Shown: positions 46,421 through 57,684, numbered from the stretch's first letter. The stretch: 64,000 bases of DNA from Aspidapion aeneum (GCA_963576565.1 OY755042.1:17025272-17089271); one strand, 5' to 3'. The notes: generated by a model not told the origin, from the sequence alone. Numbers and translations: made by a program.

Positions 46421-46930
46421 ACAGGGTCCGGTAGAATGATCTCCTACATTAAAAACGCCATTGTAAAGGCTATTTATATTTTATTTTTTTTAACTGAAAT
46501 GGTATTATACCATTTGTTTTTATTAAGTTTTGAAGATTACAGAGTCCATGGCGCCCATTTTTTTCGGTACACAGTCGAAGCTGATTTCTGAAAGTTTCAC
46601 TCGTGCAGTAACTCTAAAGCGATATTCCTGTAATTCCTTGGTGTATTGCCGCTTTCAACTCGTCAATGGTTCGGGAATAGTGTTCAGATATTCCCAAAGT
46701 ATCTGGAACTAAAGCATGTCTACCAAGTGAGAAGTGAGTACGAAAAGTTCTTTGTGTCGTAATCACAGATTCGTTACCTACTTTTGATTAATGTCTCGAT
46801 AACGAAGGCACGATGGCAAGGAAGTGGCAAGCCACGAGCTACCAACCAACTACGCTAAGCTTCCCCTCTCTTCAGTGATTCAGGCACAGTGGCAGTGCAA
46901 AATGTGGGAGATCATTTTGCCAGACCCTGT
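46421..46930 (-). mobile_element. Mariner-type deletion derivative with transposase 3' end
   Basis: The ends ACAGGGTCCGGTAGAATGAT and, inverted, ACAGGGTCTGGCAAAATGAT form a ~30-bp TIR. On the minus strand, remnants of a transposase C-terminus are readable near 46690-46540: TIDELKAAIHQ, then a short RNQL-type segment, then DSVIFKT. This pattern is typical of insect Tc1/mariner-class transposases. About 510 bp; the catalytic region is deleted. Nested inside the 4.2-kb element. Confidence 0.65.
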
Positions 46931-47465
46931 TTAATTAAATGAATAATATTCACTTTACTTTAAAAGGCTTACGTTATATTTTTACACTAGTTAATATAGG
47001 TTAAGAGTGTAAATTTATATAATGTTTAATTTAAATACATTTTTAACTTTTAGCCTAGCTAATACTAACAGAATTTTCCAAATCCATTAGTTCCTTTTTT
47101 TCATGAAAAAACAATTAAAAAAGTTCCCGTTTATAGAAACATAACCTATATTTGCAACATTATTATGTACAAAGCATTCTAAAAGTATACATTATTAATT
47201 TAAGTTAATGTAGAATATGTAAATATTTTCTATGCACTAATAAAAATTAATTTACTGCATAACATTCGTCAAAGATCCCAGTCTCTTTTTAACAAGAAAA
47301 TTAGCCTCTCAAGGAAATTTATATACATAAATGAATGGAAAACAAACTTTTAAACCTTATAGATTGAATACAAATTTAACTTTCCTTTTTTTTATTGCTA
47401 GTAGTCATTAATTTAAACATTCTTTGATTAAGCTTCCTTATTGATTGGTGTTTATAGAGTCTTTT

Positions 47466-47572
47466 TAAGCAAATTGAGCTTTGACACAAAATAACTCATT
47501 CTTATCAGCGCGCATCGTTTAAATTTAAAACTATGTAATTGACGAGTAGAATGAGTTTTTTGGTGTTAAAAT
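47466..47572. repeat. ~105-bp foldback
   Basis: AAATTGAGCTTTGACACA and AACTCATTCT pair with AGAATGAGTT and TGGTGTTAAAATTTAATT as inverted arms of about 34 bp. No coding. Confidence 0.6.
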
Positions 47573-47728
47573 TTAATTTGATAAAAACTGTTCAAAACAC
47601 TATATTATAAGATGCAGCTTGATTGGAGAACGATTTCATTGATGGCTATGAGCATCCGGTATACAATAATTTGAAAAGCCATCCTGTAGCTTAGAGACAA
47701 ACTGCGCAAGCGTTATGTTGTTTCAAAT

Positions 47729-47798
47729 CCCCCTGTAAATGTTTAGTACGGTGCACAAAGTTGGAGAGGCGCTGATTCGTGCACGACACCCCGGTATA
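47729..47798 (+). repeat. Direct repeat, second copy (partner 45897-45966)
   Basis: See the first copy; here CCCCCTGTAAATG, then ACAAAGTTGGAGAGGCGC, then CACCCCGGTATA. Confidence 0.55.
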
Positions 47799-47934
47799 CT
47801 GCGCCAGTTTAGTAATACAACACTCTCACCGTTTAAGTGTCTGGTCTATCTCTGTCATTCATCTATGGTTGGAGTTTTAAAGATTCTAATTTACTTAAGG
47901 TTTTTTTTAAGTCACATAATCAATCAAATTTAAC

Positions 47935-48898
47935 ATGGAAAGGTTTCCAAATTGGGAGACAGTAGATATGTATGAATGTTATATTTTGTGTAATTAGAAC
48001 GCTGGAAGAGTTCGAGATATATACTTTCAGAGATATCCAGAAAGACGACAACCAGGTTTGTCAATCTTCAGAATACTGAGAAATAAATTAATTGAATATG
48101 GTTCTTTTAAAAAACAAAATCGTAATCGACAACCTGATGAAAATATTGAAGCTCTGGTTTTACAAAGTGTCGTTGACAATCCTCGCATCTCCCTTCGTGA
48201 ACTGAAGAATAATGTTGAAGTACCCAAATCAACTGCACAAAGAATTCTTAAAAAATTTAAGTATCATCCATATGCAGCACATATTAGTCAAGCACTCCGA
48301 GATGGGGACTTAGAAAGAAGAACCTTCTTTGGCAGTTGGTTCATACAAAAATCGCAAGAAAACCCTCAATTTCCGCTTAAGATTCTGTGGTCCGATGAAA
48401 GCAGGTTTACTGTGGGGTGTTTAACAGACATAACTACGTGTACTGGGCCGATGAAAATCCGTTCTTAAATCGTGAGGTGCACCATCAAGTTAGGTGGGGT
48501 TTGAATGTGTGTTTGAATAATTTGACGGCACCTCGATATCTAGAAATTCTACAAAATTACGTTGACCAAAATTTTCCTCTTCAAGATGTAGCAAACATGT
48601 GGTTCCAGCACCTCCACTTAATGCAAGAATCATAACCGACTATTTGGATCAGCAACATGGAAATAACTGGATCAAAAATCGAGGTCCAGTTGCCTGGCCT
48701 GCACGTTCGCCGGACCTTACGCCTCTTGATTTTTGTATTTGGGGATACTTAAAGGATAAAGTTTATTCTACCACTCATTATACGATAGAAGAATTTGAGG
48801 CAGCCGTTATTCAAGCCATAGAAGAAGTTCCTGAACAAATGGTTAAAGATGCATGCATGAATAACAACGGTGGAATTTTCGAACGTTTGCTTAATTAA
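47935..48898 (+). pseudogene. Tc1/mariner-class (IS630-type DDE) transposase, broken
   Basis: Starts ATG at 47935 (MERFPNWETVDMYECYILC), hits TAG at 47995, then continues in frame with RDIYFQRYPERRQPG, the N-terminal HTH region. A second HTH segment, NPRISLRELKNNVEVPKSTA, lies near 48178. The first catalytic Asp is in LWSDESRFT (48385-48411). A frameshift near 48414 precedes NRHNYVYWADENP. Near 48605 about 10 bases are missing where a QDG-A-P-P motif with the second catalytic Asp is expected (WFQ joins directly to APP). The third Asp region reads PARSPDLTPLDFCIWGYL near 48698, and the end is NNNGGIFERLL. About 321 codons, near full length, with three inactivating lesions, so dead. Confidence 0.9.
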
Positions 48899-49520
48899 TT
48901 CAATGCTTTGTTATCGGTTTTTAGTTTTATTCTAAATTAAATAATAAATAAAAACTTTTGTTTTATAAATAAAAGATAGATTTTAAGAAATTGTATTATT
49001 TTTTAGCCGGAGAAAAATTAAAAAATAAGGCCGTTAAAGATTTGCATATAAATCAAATCAATGCAAAAGTTTTGAAAGGTAGTTACGTAGGTATGACAAC
49101 AAACACAACTACGGCATTTGTTTCACAGCCAACTAAGTCAAAAACAATTTTTTGAATAAATTCATTACATTAAAATTATACACGGTTGAAAAGCTCCTTT
49201 TATGCTCTATTTATTGAAGTATATATCCAATATGGCGGTCATAAGAAATATCTAAGTTGGCTATGGTTTCAAAAAAACTAGAAGGCATAGGAAAAAATTG
49301 TTAACGTCATTCAATTGGACGTAGTGGCTTATAGAAAACTACCAAATTTCATTAAATTTGTTTGCAAGATGGCGGCGATATTTCAATTTTTCAAAAAACA
49401 CAATTTTTAGTTTTTGCTCGATATTTTAATAATTTTTTTAATTTTGATACGGCATCCGATTGGGCTGAGAATAGCGCAACTTTTTACTCATTTAAACAAA
49501 CTCGTATCTCTTAAACCCTG

Positions 49521-51364
49521 TATAATGATCTTAAAATCTATTATTGCTGTTGTGCCGCGTGAGCGTGAGGCGCCATAAAATTATGCAATTTGGACCCATT
49601 TTAAATTCAAAAATTGTTCTTGTTGTTAAAATTACGTTTTTACGCATCTTGTTTAAAAGTATATTAATAAATAAATAGCCTATTTTTAAGAACAAAAGGT
49701 AAAAAAAATCAAAGAGCCTATTCGATATGGCACAAATATTTTTGTAGAGAACTGAAAAAACATTACGGTAATATTGAGAAAACTGCTGATTGGAATTGGT
49801 TTCTTACTTATATTTTGTTTTCTTGTCAACCACTTACAATTTAGAAGCATTTTTGCAGGCCTTTTAAAAAGCCAATAGGGCGTAAATATATGCTTTTTTA
49901 ATCATTAAGTCCCCACATACCCACATATACATACCTACTCAAAATGTTTGAGGTCTAAACACAATAGTCACATGAAGTATACAAACGGAATTCCATAGTG
50001 TACTTTATTTTCCTGTTTTTTGCAATTTAATAGATGAACTTCGAAATTTTCATTATTGCAGGCAATTCTGGCAAGCTTGTAGGTATAAGGGCTAAAGGAC
50101 GCCTTACACATCGAGTCAAATTAGTCTAATTCAGATTTTAGAGGTGGACTGACATCACGGTCCCTAGAATTGACCAATGTATGGATCTAATATTTATATG
50201 CCTAATTTTTACATCACTGGTGGTCTAGCTGATTTTTGTAAGCAAATGTTAGGTAGGAAATCTCTTTAATGAATAACTAGAATTTTTCTAATTTTTTAAA
50301 AACCACGGATTACTCTTGATACTAAATGATCACGTTCAGTTTGACTTGTATTTTAAGTTTTGTGTAATGAAAAATGAAGGGGGCTAAAAAAAATAACGAC
50401 AATGCGTCTAAAAAATATTATTTTATAAGGATATACTAAAACGGTTGGAAAATTGCCTTGGTTTTTAAAAAATTCAAAAAATGTCAGTTGCTCGTTAAAG
50501 AGATTTTCTATCAAATTTTTGTTTACAAAAATCAGCTGGACTACTAGTGTCGTAAGCATATAACTGAACTGACATGGCGCGATGAAGTTAACAGGTACGA
50601 TCGCTGGAATTAAACCGGTCTTCGGATCGTCGAGTTTTTCACGTCACTGGAGGTCCAACTGATTTTTGTAAACAAAAGTTAGTTATGATACGAACAACTA
50701 ATATTTTTTGAAAATTAAGGTAATTTTCCTACTGTTTATTAGTATATTCTTATACTAAAAAATGTCTTCAAATACCTACTTATAAGCCTTTAACTTATAT
50801 TAAACAACATTTTGTTTGTTCAAAATAGCTAAAAATATTCTGAAAATCCGGGTCACGTGATCTTAATACTTGCCCCCGGTATATTAGACTGGCGCTTCAG
50901 TCAGGAGGTTGATGGCTCTTGTCTAAAAACTAATTGAAACATTTTTTCTGTTCACATAAAAGATTTTTTGAAAATTGTTAAACGTATCTTTTTATATTTT
51001 TGATTTTCTTTTGTACATTTCCAAAAAATACAATACAAAATTTCGCTACAGTTTTTTGTAGCACAACTAAGCTGCGGAAATGCCAAACATTGTTTTGAAA
51101 TATTTGTTGTGTTTTAGCCGTAGTTTTTTTTTTTTTTTTGAAGAAGATGATAGCGATAAAACTGCTAAAATATGTGTGGTAAAAATGCTTTCAAAAACAA
51201 CCCCGCAAAATAGACGTGTTGAAAAAGTAACTATTCGTTACTCGAGTACTCGTTACTCGACAAATAACGGAGAGCCCCAGAAAAATATTATTGGACAGCA
51301 TTTCCATAATAAAGAAAATTCAAAATTTTGTTTTTTATCCAAAAATTTTTTAAAACGAAAAATA
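49521..51364. other. Intergenic, nothing recognised
   Basis: AT-rich. Two passages (about 50225-50260 and 50645-50690) share AACTGATTTTTGTAAACAAA-like text, and CACTGGTGGTCTAGCTG / CACTGGAGGTCCAACTG, suggesting a small old repeat. No gene. Confidence 0.4.
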
Positions 51365-51690
51365 ATAAATTTCTAATTAAATTTTTATTTTATCTGTCCA
51401 TGTTAAATTTGAAAGTTTGAAGGCAAATATCTCAAAAACTAATCGATGGATTTTCGAAATTTTTACACGGTTGTAAAGATATTCAAGAGAGCTTCAAAAC
51501 AAGGTATCACTAGACCCACTTTCCCTATTCAAAATATAGGGGTAAAGTATACCCCTCGAAGGGGGTTCGTGCTACAAAAATTTCAAAAGTGTCCCCCTCA
51601 AAAACTAAATCGACGTGTCCGAGGAATTTTTCGAAAAAATATTCTAAATACCCAAAAACGCCTCTGTTTCGTTTTCGTTGGGACACACTG
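51365..51690. mobile_element. R5 repeat, copy 2
   Basis: Highly similar to 13860-14100 (CTCAAAAACTAATCGATGG, TTTACACGGTTGTAAAG, GTATACCCCTCGAAGGGGG), and it ends GGGACACACTGTATA, a mariner-type terminus. The left terminus is not recognisable. Confidence 0.6.
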
Positions 51691-51696
51691 TATAAG

Positions 51697-52130
51697 CTGC
51701 GTTCAGTATTTGCATCTCAGACGTGACAAATTTTTGGTCACGTGATTACAGATTAGTCTGAGCAAATTGGAATTAACGAACGATCCAGATCAAATCGATC
51801 AAATTTTTATAAATGGTTATAACCTTAAATATAACAAAAAATATTATGTACATATTGCAACTCACGCCCAGCTATAATTCGATGTCAATCTTTTTACATA
51901 AAAAAATTATTTTTGTAACCAAACAAATACACAACATACGTCACAATCTCAGATTAATCTGTTTCGTCGCTCAAAATGTACGGAGCAACCAGATTTACGT
52001 CCGACTAGTTTGAGCAGAATTACCGAACGTTTCAGATCTACCTCCCCTAGATCTAGATGGAATTAACGAACGATTTCGATCAAAAAAATTAATCCGACGT
52101 AAATACCGAACGTAGTGTGACGTAGGCAAT
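51697..52130. repeat. Repeated/inverted CGTTC-GTA words
   Basis: GGAATTAACGAACGAT occurs at 51769 and 52059 in the same orientation. CTGCGTTCAGTATTTGC near 51696 is matched inverted by GTAAATACCGAACGTAG near 52098. Possibly a foldback element; boundaries uncertain. Confidence 0.4.
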
Positions 52131-53883
52131 CATGACGCATGTCTTGAAAGAGTTGTTTTATTTTTGTCGGTCCCATTTTTGATATTTATTGGTTTTAAAT
52201 AGGTTTAAATTATTTCACTAAAACTGCAAGGCAGAGGGCTTTGCCTAAGTTAAGTTCTTTTAGAAAAAATTCAGTGAAAGAACATTTCAGTAGTTCGTCG
52301 TTCCTCAGTATTAAATGAATGGACTCCATCCAAGAAATATTAACGGTAGCGCAGGGAGGACGGTTAAGCTATTCCCGTCCCATGTCTCTGGTAAAAACTG
52401 AGCTGTGTGCGTATAGCTTTAAAAGCAAGTTGAGGGAAGTGGCGCGGTTAGGGGGAAAACCACGCAGAGTGCTTATTAAACTTAAAAACAAAGGATTTTT
52501 TAATTAAACACTGGGGCTCGCGTTTCACACATCAATTGCAAATTCATTTTAAAACAAACTCAGAGCTCGCCCGGCCTGCTTGCCTCTCTTTCATTTATAA
52601 TTAAATTGATACGAGACATTGAAAATATATTTTCCAATTTTTTCGAGCTTTTGCATTACCTACCCACCGTTTAGGCTTTAGGGTTTTTTCCAATTTTGTT
52701 TTTGTTTTTTTTTCGTTCCTTTGTATGAAACTCAAAAACAAAGCTCTCCCGGTTTGCTTCGTTTTCTGTCAAACAGGGCCAATAAGTTCAAATACCTAGA
52801 AATATTTTACCTTCTAGCCCACGCAGCAAATATTTATTTGAGTTTTCAAATATTAAAATTGTATTTTTTAGTTAAAAACAGCATATACACAACGGGTTGC
52901 GACTTTAGGTGGAATACTGCCTCTAGCGCGTTAATATTTGATTTTTTTTAAAGAAAAACATGCATTTGTTTTTTGAAGTTTTATATGCCTGTATAAGTTT
53001 TAAATCATACGGTATTGCAGGCAATATTTATCCTTTCTCTTACCAATATCGTAAGATGAGATGTATACTATACCTTCTCTATAGCTTTACAAAGGTGTCA
53101 CATTGACCATGCAGTGTTCCGAAGAGGGACGAAACAGTTAACTGTCAACATTTAATAGGTGTCCATTTGAACCCCCGTGGGTGTACAGCTTTCGAGCTGC
53201 TCAAGGAAAAATACAAAAATGTTTGTTTTATTCACATTTTACAATAATCGTTTTATAAATTTATTTTTTTAAAATTTTTATCGGCCGCCAAACTTACTTT
53301 TTTTGTGGGGGGCAGGACGCCAAATTGCTTTTTTGTCTAGGACGCCATTTATTCTAAATAAGCCGCTGGTAACTTCGCTTAGATATCAAAAGAGTTTTAA
53401 AGGTTAAATTTGATTAAGGATTATAGTAAGGAAATGTTTTAATTTTTTTTTATTTATTTAACATTTTTACAATAGGATATACTTAAGATAAAGTAAACCT
53501 ATTTCCTAAAAAAAAAAATTGGATGTTAAATTTAAGATAGATTTTAAAATCTAAATAATAACAAATTGAATAAGTTCAAAAGCTCCTGATTTTCTTTTTT
53601 CTAAAATGAAATTTATCTTCCTCAAATAAACAACAGAATTTTTTTTAGGTGAGAATCAGAACATATGTCACCGTGTTCCATGTTTACACAGTCTTTCTCG
53701 CTAAGCTATGGGCATTTGATTTTCAGTCTGGTCGGTTTGCCCTTTCCCCTTGCTGTTATCCTTTCACCGACTGTTATCTTTCCATTATTCTACCGTTAGA
53801 CGCACTCCTAAATTTGGCTATTTAAAATTACACATTTTATCTCCCTTTCGATTTTTTTACACACAGATTTATTCGATTGATTT
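52131..53883. other. Intergenic; minor repeat fragments
   Basis: An R2-start-like scrap, TACCTTCTAGCCCACGCAGC, lies at 52809. A frame at 52319-52507 (62 codons, with SYSRPMSLVKTELCAYSF) has balanced composition but no motif that I recognise. ATAAGCCGCTGG near 53357 resembles a hAT end. Confidence 0.35.
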
Positions 53884-54960
53884 TTTACCCAACTGCAGCA
53901 AGGCGAAAGGAAATGTAATGTTTTTCGATTGGGATATGTATGTATGTAAGTATGTAAATCAGGGTTCCGCGGATATATATCAAGTGATATATATCATGAT
54001 ATATATCACGATATATATCATGATATTTATAGCTTGATATATATCCGATATATTCAATAATGTTACTTATTCAACTAAAAATGTTTTCTACCATTCTAAA
54101 TATCAGAAAATTTGTCAGTACGCCCTTGTACAAAAGTATAAGCATCTGTAAAGGTGTAGTATTGATCGATTCGGCTGCCGAATGGTCATCGCGGAGCTGA
54201 CTGGGAATCCCCTATTTCACATCTGGTAGATCCCCGACGCGACAATTTCTTTTGTTTTTTGTTTTCCCAGGTTCTAACTTGGGAAAACAGTTACTGTGTT
54301 TTCCATCTGTGTGTACTATTGATTTATTAGTAAGTAGTGATTTTTATTTAATATGCCAAAACCAAAGCATTTAGTTTGATAATGATATATATCAGATATA
54401 TATCTGATATATATCCGATATATATCATGTGATATAATATTTATATAAAAATCATGATATTTTCGAACCCTGATGTAAATATGTATGTTTGTGTCACGCT
54501 AGAGGCTAAACGGCTAAACCGATTTTGACAAAAAGGTGTCGTTGGATTGCTACTGATCCCGAAGGTGCTAAAGGCTATATTTTTTTTAAACAGGAATCAA
54601 TATGGCGGTTTTCAGACGCAATTTTGTTACATGATGTTTAGCTTTAAGGCATACAAATTATATAAATCTCAGACGATTTTAATAAAATTCCTTTGATCAC
54701 TCCCACCAATCTCCCCTCCTGTCATTTCCTCCACCATATTCAAAAAACATATTCGTATAATTTTATCAAATATAGGGCAACTTCAAAAGTAATTCTGCGT
54801 ATGCTTTCAGATTTTTTTTCCAACACAATTTTACCAGCCCCCCTTCTCTCCCTCTCTCCTTCTTGCCCTCCTTATCAGTAATAGTTGTAGCTATACCTTT
54901 CACAAATGTAAAGCGATTTCAAAAGTTCTTTCTGCACACGCAAAATTCTTATTACTGGTT
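53884..54960 (+). mobile_element. R3 repeat, copy 2, split by a hAT element
   Basis: Inverse of copy 1. Outer end TTTACCCAACTGCAGCAAGG, then a GTAT microsatellite, then (after the hAT insertion) GTCACGCTAGAGGCTAAACG and GCTAAACCGATTTTGACAAA, then two internal units. It ends where R2 copy 4 begins. Confidence 0.7.
53960..54472. mobile_element. 513-bp hAT element, perfect 8-bp duplication
   Basis: Starts CAGGGTTCCGCGG and ends CGAACCCTG, flanked by ATGTAAAT on both sides (53952-53959 and 54473-54480). Just inside both ends are blocks of ATATATC/GATATAT repeats able to fold back. The centre (about 54110-54300) is unique and GC-richer. No transposase frame. Inserted in the GTAT microsatellite of R3 copy 2. 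Confidence 0.92.
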
Positions 54961-54969
54961 TTATTTTAT

Positions 54970-55114
54970 TACCTTCCTAGCCCGCGCAGCAATGGCTAGA
55001 GAAGGTATTATTTTCGACGAATTTTTTTTTGAGATAACGCCGAAAATGTATTATTTCTATCTCATCTATCTTAGCAATATCGTCGTGATGTCTGTCTAGG
55101 TGTGTGTGTGTGTG

Positions 55115-55149
<35 letters not shown>

Positions 55150-55790
55150 TATTTCTGTCCGTAACACGATAGCTCCTAAACCTCCGAACCGATTTCCATA
55201 CAATTTTCAGGTAAAATAGTGTTAGAAACTATAACAAGCTGATTAGATTTTGGTCAAAATCCATTAATACAAATAACAGTTTTTTGACAACTTAAAATTT
55301 TAAAAAATGCTTACTTTATAACGGAGCGTCACGTCAATATGCGGTTATCGGAATATGGTAGACTACATTTTGCTTAATAATTTGTGTTTTAACCAAAAAC
55401 TTCGTAAGAGCTTTAGTTTCTGAGACATTTACAAAAAACTGTTTTCAAGGCTGATATATCATGGCTTAATTTGACTGTGCTAATAGCATGGGCGCACCCA
55501 GGGGGGCCTCGGGGCCCGGGTCCCCTCCAAGCCATTTTTTTAGATATTTTCCACGTTTTTCACGAAAAACACACAAAAAATAGCTTGAAATTGGACATCA
55601 TGAGGCTTCAACACCCCCCCCCCCCCCCCAAGAGACCGCGCTCCTCCCAAGACATATTCCTGGGTGCGCCACTGCTAATAGGCTAAGTTTGAAAGTTTAA
55701 CAGTTTGATTTATTTTATTAAAAAACAGAAGTTTTACAAAGCATCTAGGAAGTTATCAGATCAATCATGGGTCCATTTATTGGATTTAAT
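54970..55790 (+). mobile_element. R2 repeat, copy 4, split by a hAT MITE
   Basis: Starts TACCTTCCTAGCCCGCGCAG, with AGCAATGGCTAGAGAAGGTA, a long (TG)n (55099-55147), CCGTAACACGATAGCTCCTA and AACCGATTTCCATACAAT. It is interrupted at 55487-55673 and resumes to TCTAGGAAGTTATCAGATC, matching the tail of copy 1. Confidence 0.78.
55487..55673. mobile_element. hAT MITE R4 inside R2 copy 4
   Basis: Left end CATGGGCGCACCCAGG, right end CCTGGGTGCGCCACT, flanked by GCTAATAG on both sides (55479-55486 and 55674-55681), a perfect 8-bp duplication. It contains a ~16-base C run. A solo piece of this end (ATGGGCGCACCCAG) recurs at 60454. Confidence 0.88.
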
Positions 55791-56129
55791 AGGGTTTAAA
55801 TTTAATAAGAATTGATAATGCTTGATTGATAAATAAACAAATGTGTACTCTTTGCCGTTGTAAATCGGACAATGGATACCTTGAACAAGGGCTGTACGTA
55901 AGCGCTCTAAATATTTAACCGGCTCAAAGTCCGATCGAGTAGAACCACAGCTCGAACAGTGTCTGACGTAAATTATACATGATTGGCAAGGATAACACGG
56001 CTTGTAATTTACGGCTGGACAAATAGCGTCTAATTCTGTCCTAATTAAATAGGAGATCTGCGCGGGGGTCGTTCGGGACCATTTAATCGATAAAGGGGAT
56101 TTAAAGTAGGGGCCTTTCCAAAGGGACAT
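55761..56129 (-). CDS. Unrecognised 122-codon frame in a unique block
   Basis: The longest uninterrupted frame outside repeats and transposase, in unique sequence of balanced composition. It has a Cys cluster (YPCQSCIIYVRHCSSCGSTR) in the middle. I do not recognise a domain. The DNA itself also carries CTAATTAAAT, TTTAATCGATAA and ACAATGG words, so it might instead be a conserved non-coding element whose open frame is incidental. Confidence 0.2.
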   Translation of the reverse strand: MSLWKGPYFKSPLSIKWSRTTPAQISYLIRTELDAICPAVNYKPCYPCQSCIIYVRHCSSCGSTRSDFEPVKYLERLRTALVQGIHCPIYNGKEYTFVYLSIKHYQFLLNLNPIKSNKWTHD

Positions 56130-56787
56130 GGCTGGACATTAGGAAAATATTTGCTTAATTTACATCAATAAAATACCGCTGTCCGTAACCATTCTACCAT
56201 TTAGGGAAGACTGAAAGAAGACAGGTAACGCTGTGGAAATCTAAAGCCCGGTGCCCACCTACGACTTTCTCGTGCGTGCCCGCGCACGCCTCACATGACT
56301 TTGATCATAGATAAACGACCGCGGTTCAGTCCGGTTAGTTTTAGATCGGCAACTTCGGCTGTTTGACAGATCATTAACTCTGTGGCGCCCACTACTGAAC
56401 CGTTTCGCGAACTAAAAGGTGGCGGGAAATTTGAATCGCTTTTTATAATATTTTTTTATTTTATTTTGAATGTTTTTGTGAAATTTTTAGTCTGTTAATA
56501 TTTTATAAACACATAAAATGTCTTTATAAGATATGAACTGATTCAAAAAGGTATTAGGTGCAATAAATAAAACATTTTTTTTTACTGAGATTTTATTGTT
56601 ATTTAAAAAAATGTCAAATACCACATAAAACTAAATAAAATAATATAAAGACTAAATAAATTAATTTTCGGGCTGTTCCTCAGAACAGGGTAGTAGTAGC
56701 CATATAATAAGTGGGCATCCATATTTCATTTTTTCTTTTCAGATTTCATCGCCTTCATTTCATAGCCTTTCCATCCATTTTGGTTAT

Positions 56788-57217
56788 GCCATGCTGATGA
56801 TGTCTCAGGAGACTGAAACATCTTTGTATACAGCTACTACTTTCTTGTTTTGAGGACCAGCCTTAAAATTAATTTAATTAGTCTTTGACCAAATTTTAAA
56901 AAATTCCTTAACACAAAATAATAAATATTGTAATTGATTGGAAATAACCAAACACTGTTTTGTTTAACTTTGCTATTATCATTTCTTGTAAGTGAATAAA
57001 CTGCCATGCTGATGATGTCTCAGGAGACTGAAACATCTTGGTATACAGCTACTACTTCCTTGTTTTGAGGACCAGCCTTAAAATTAATTTAATTAGTCTT
57101 TGACCAAATTTTAAAAAATTCCTTAACACAAAATAATAAATATTGTAATTGATTGGAAATAACCAAACACTGTTTTGTTTAACTTTGCTATTATCATTTC
57201 TTGTAAGTGAATAAACT
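56788..57217. repeat. Recent 215-bp tandem duplication
   Basis: 56788-57002 and 57003-57217 are the same sequence with two visible substitutions (CTTTGTA/CTTGGTA and TTTCTTG/TTCCTTG). The near-identity means a very recent event compared with other repeats here. The duplicated unit includes a minus-strand segment, AGPQNKEVVAVYQDVSVS then stop, behind a plausible splice acceptor (TTTTAAG). Confidence 0.9.
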
Positions 57218-57684
57218 CTTCTCAATGAAACAGTTATTCTTGAAGAGAATCATTCTTAAATGTTGACTTTTTGGCAGCTTAACGAAGATCATGAGATTTA
57301 AATAGTCTCTCCCGACCTTGGTTATGTAATTTGTGCAGTGTACTCTTCGAAGCAGTATGGCTCATTAGTAGTCACACACCATATATAAGCTGAAAATCAT
57401 TTAAAAAAAACAATTACCCATAAAGGTATAAAATTAATAAGGAATATATTTATCCTTAGTGCATACTGCATATGTTGCTGGACAAACCAGGCATATACGT
57501 CTGGCGGCATGAATGTTGTCTTAAAAATGCTTTTTTCTAAAGAGATCCGTGTCTGATAGTCACATTAAGAAGATAAAAACCACATAAACTATTGTTTATC
57601 TTGGTAAAAACAGCGAAAACTTCATGTAATAAAAAATTCCAACACATCTAACCTCAAAAAAGAAAATAATAAAACTTACCTTAG

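Larger units (their letters stand above)
45289..49520 (+). mobile_element. Tc1/mariner-class element with ~0.5-kb TIRs
   Basis: The ends are TA-CAGGGTGTCTCAC at 45287-45289 and AAACCCTG-TA at 49520-49522, so TA target sites flank it. The left TIR (45289 to about 45828) and right TIR (about 49049-49520) match in inverted orientation throughout, including GATGGCGGC/GCCGCCATC, the GTTAACGTCATTC region and CCTACGTAACTA. The transposase pseudogene lies near the right TIR. About 2.1 kb between the left TIR and the gene is extra sequence with its own insertions. Such long TIRs are unusual for a mariner-type element. Confidence 0.8.
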
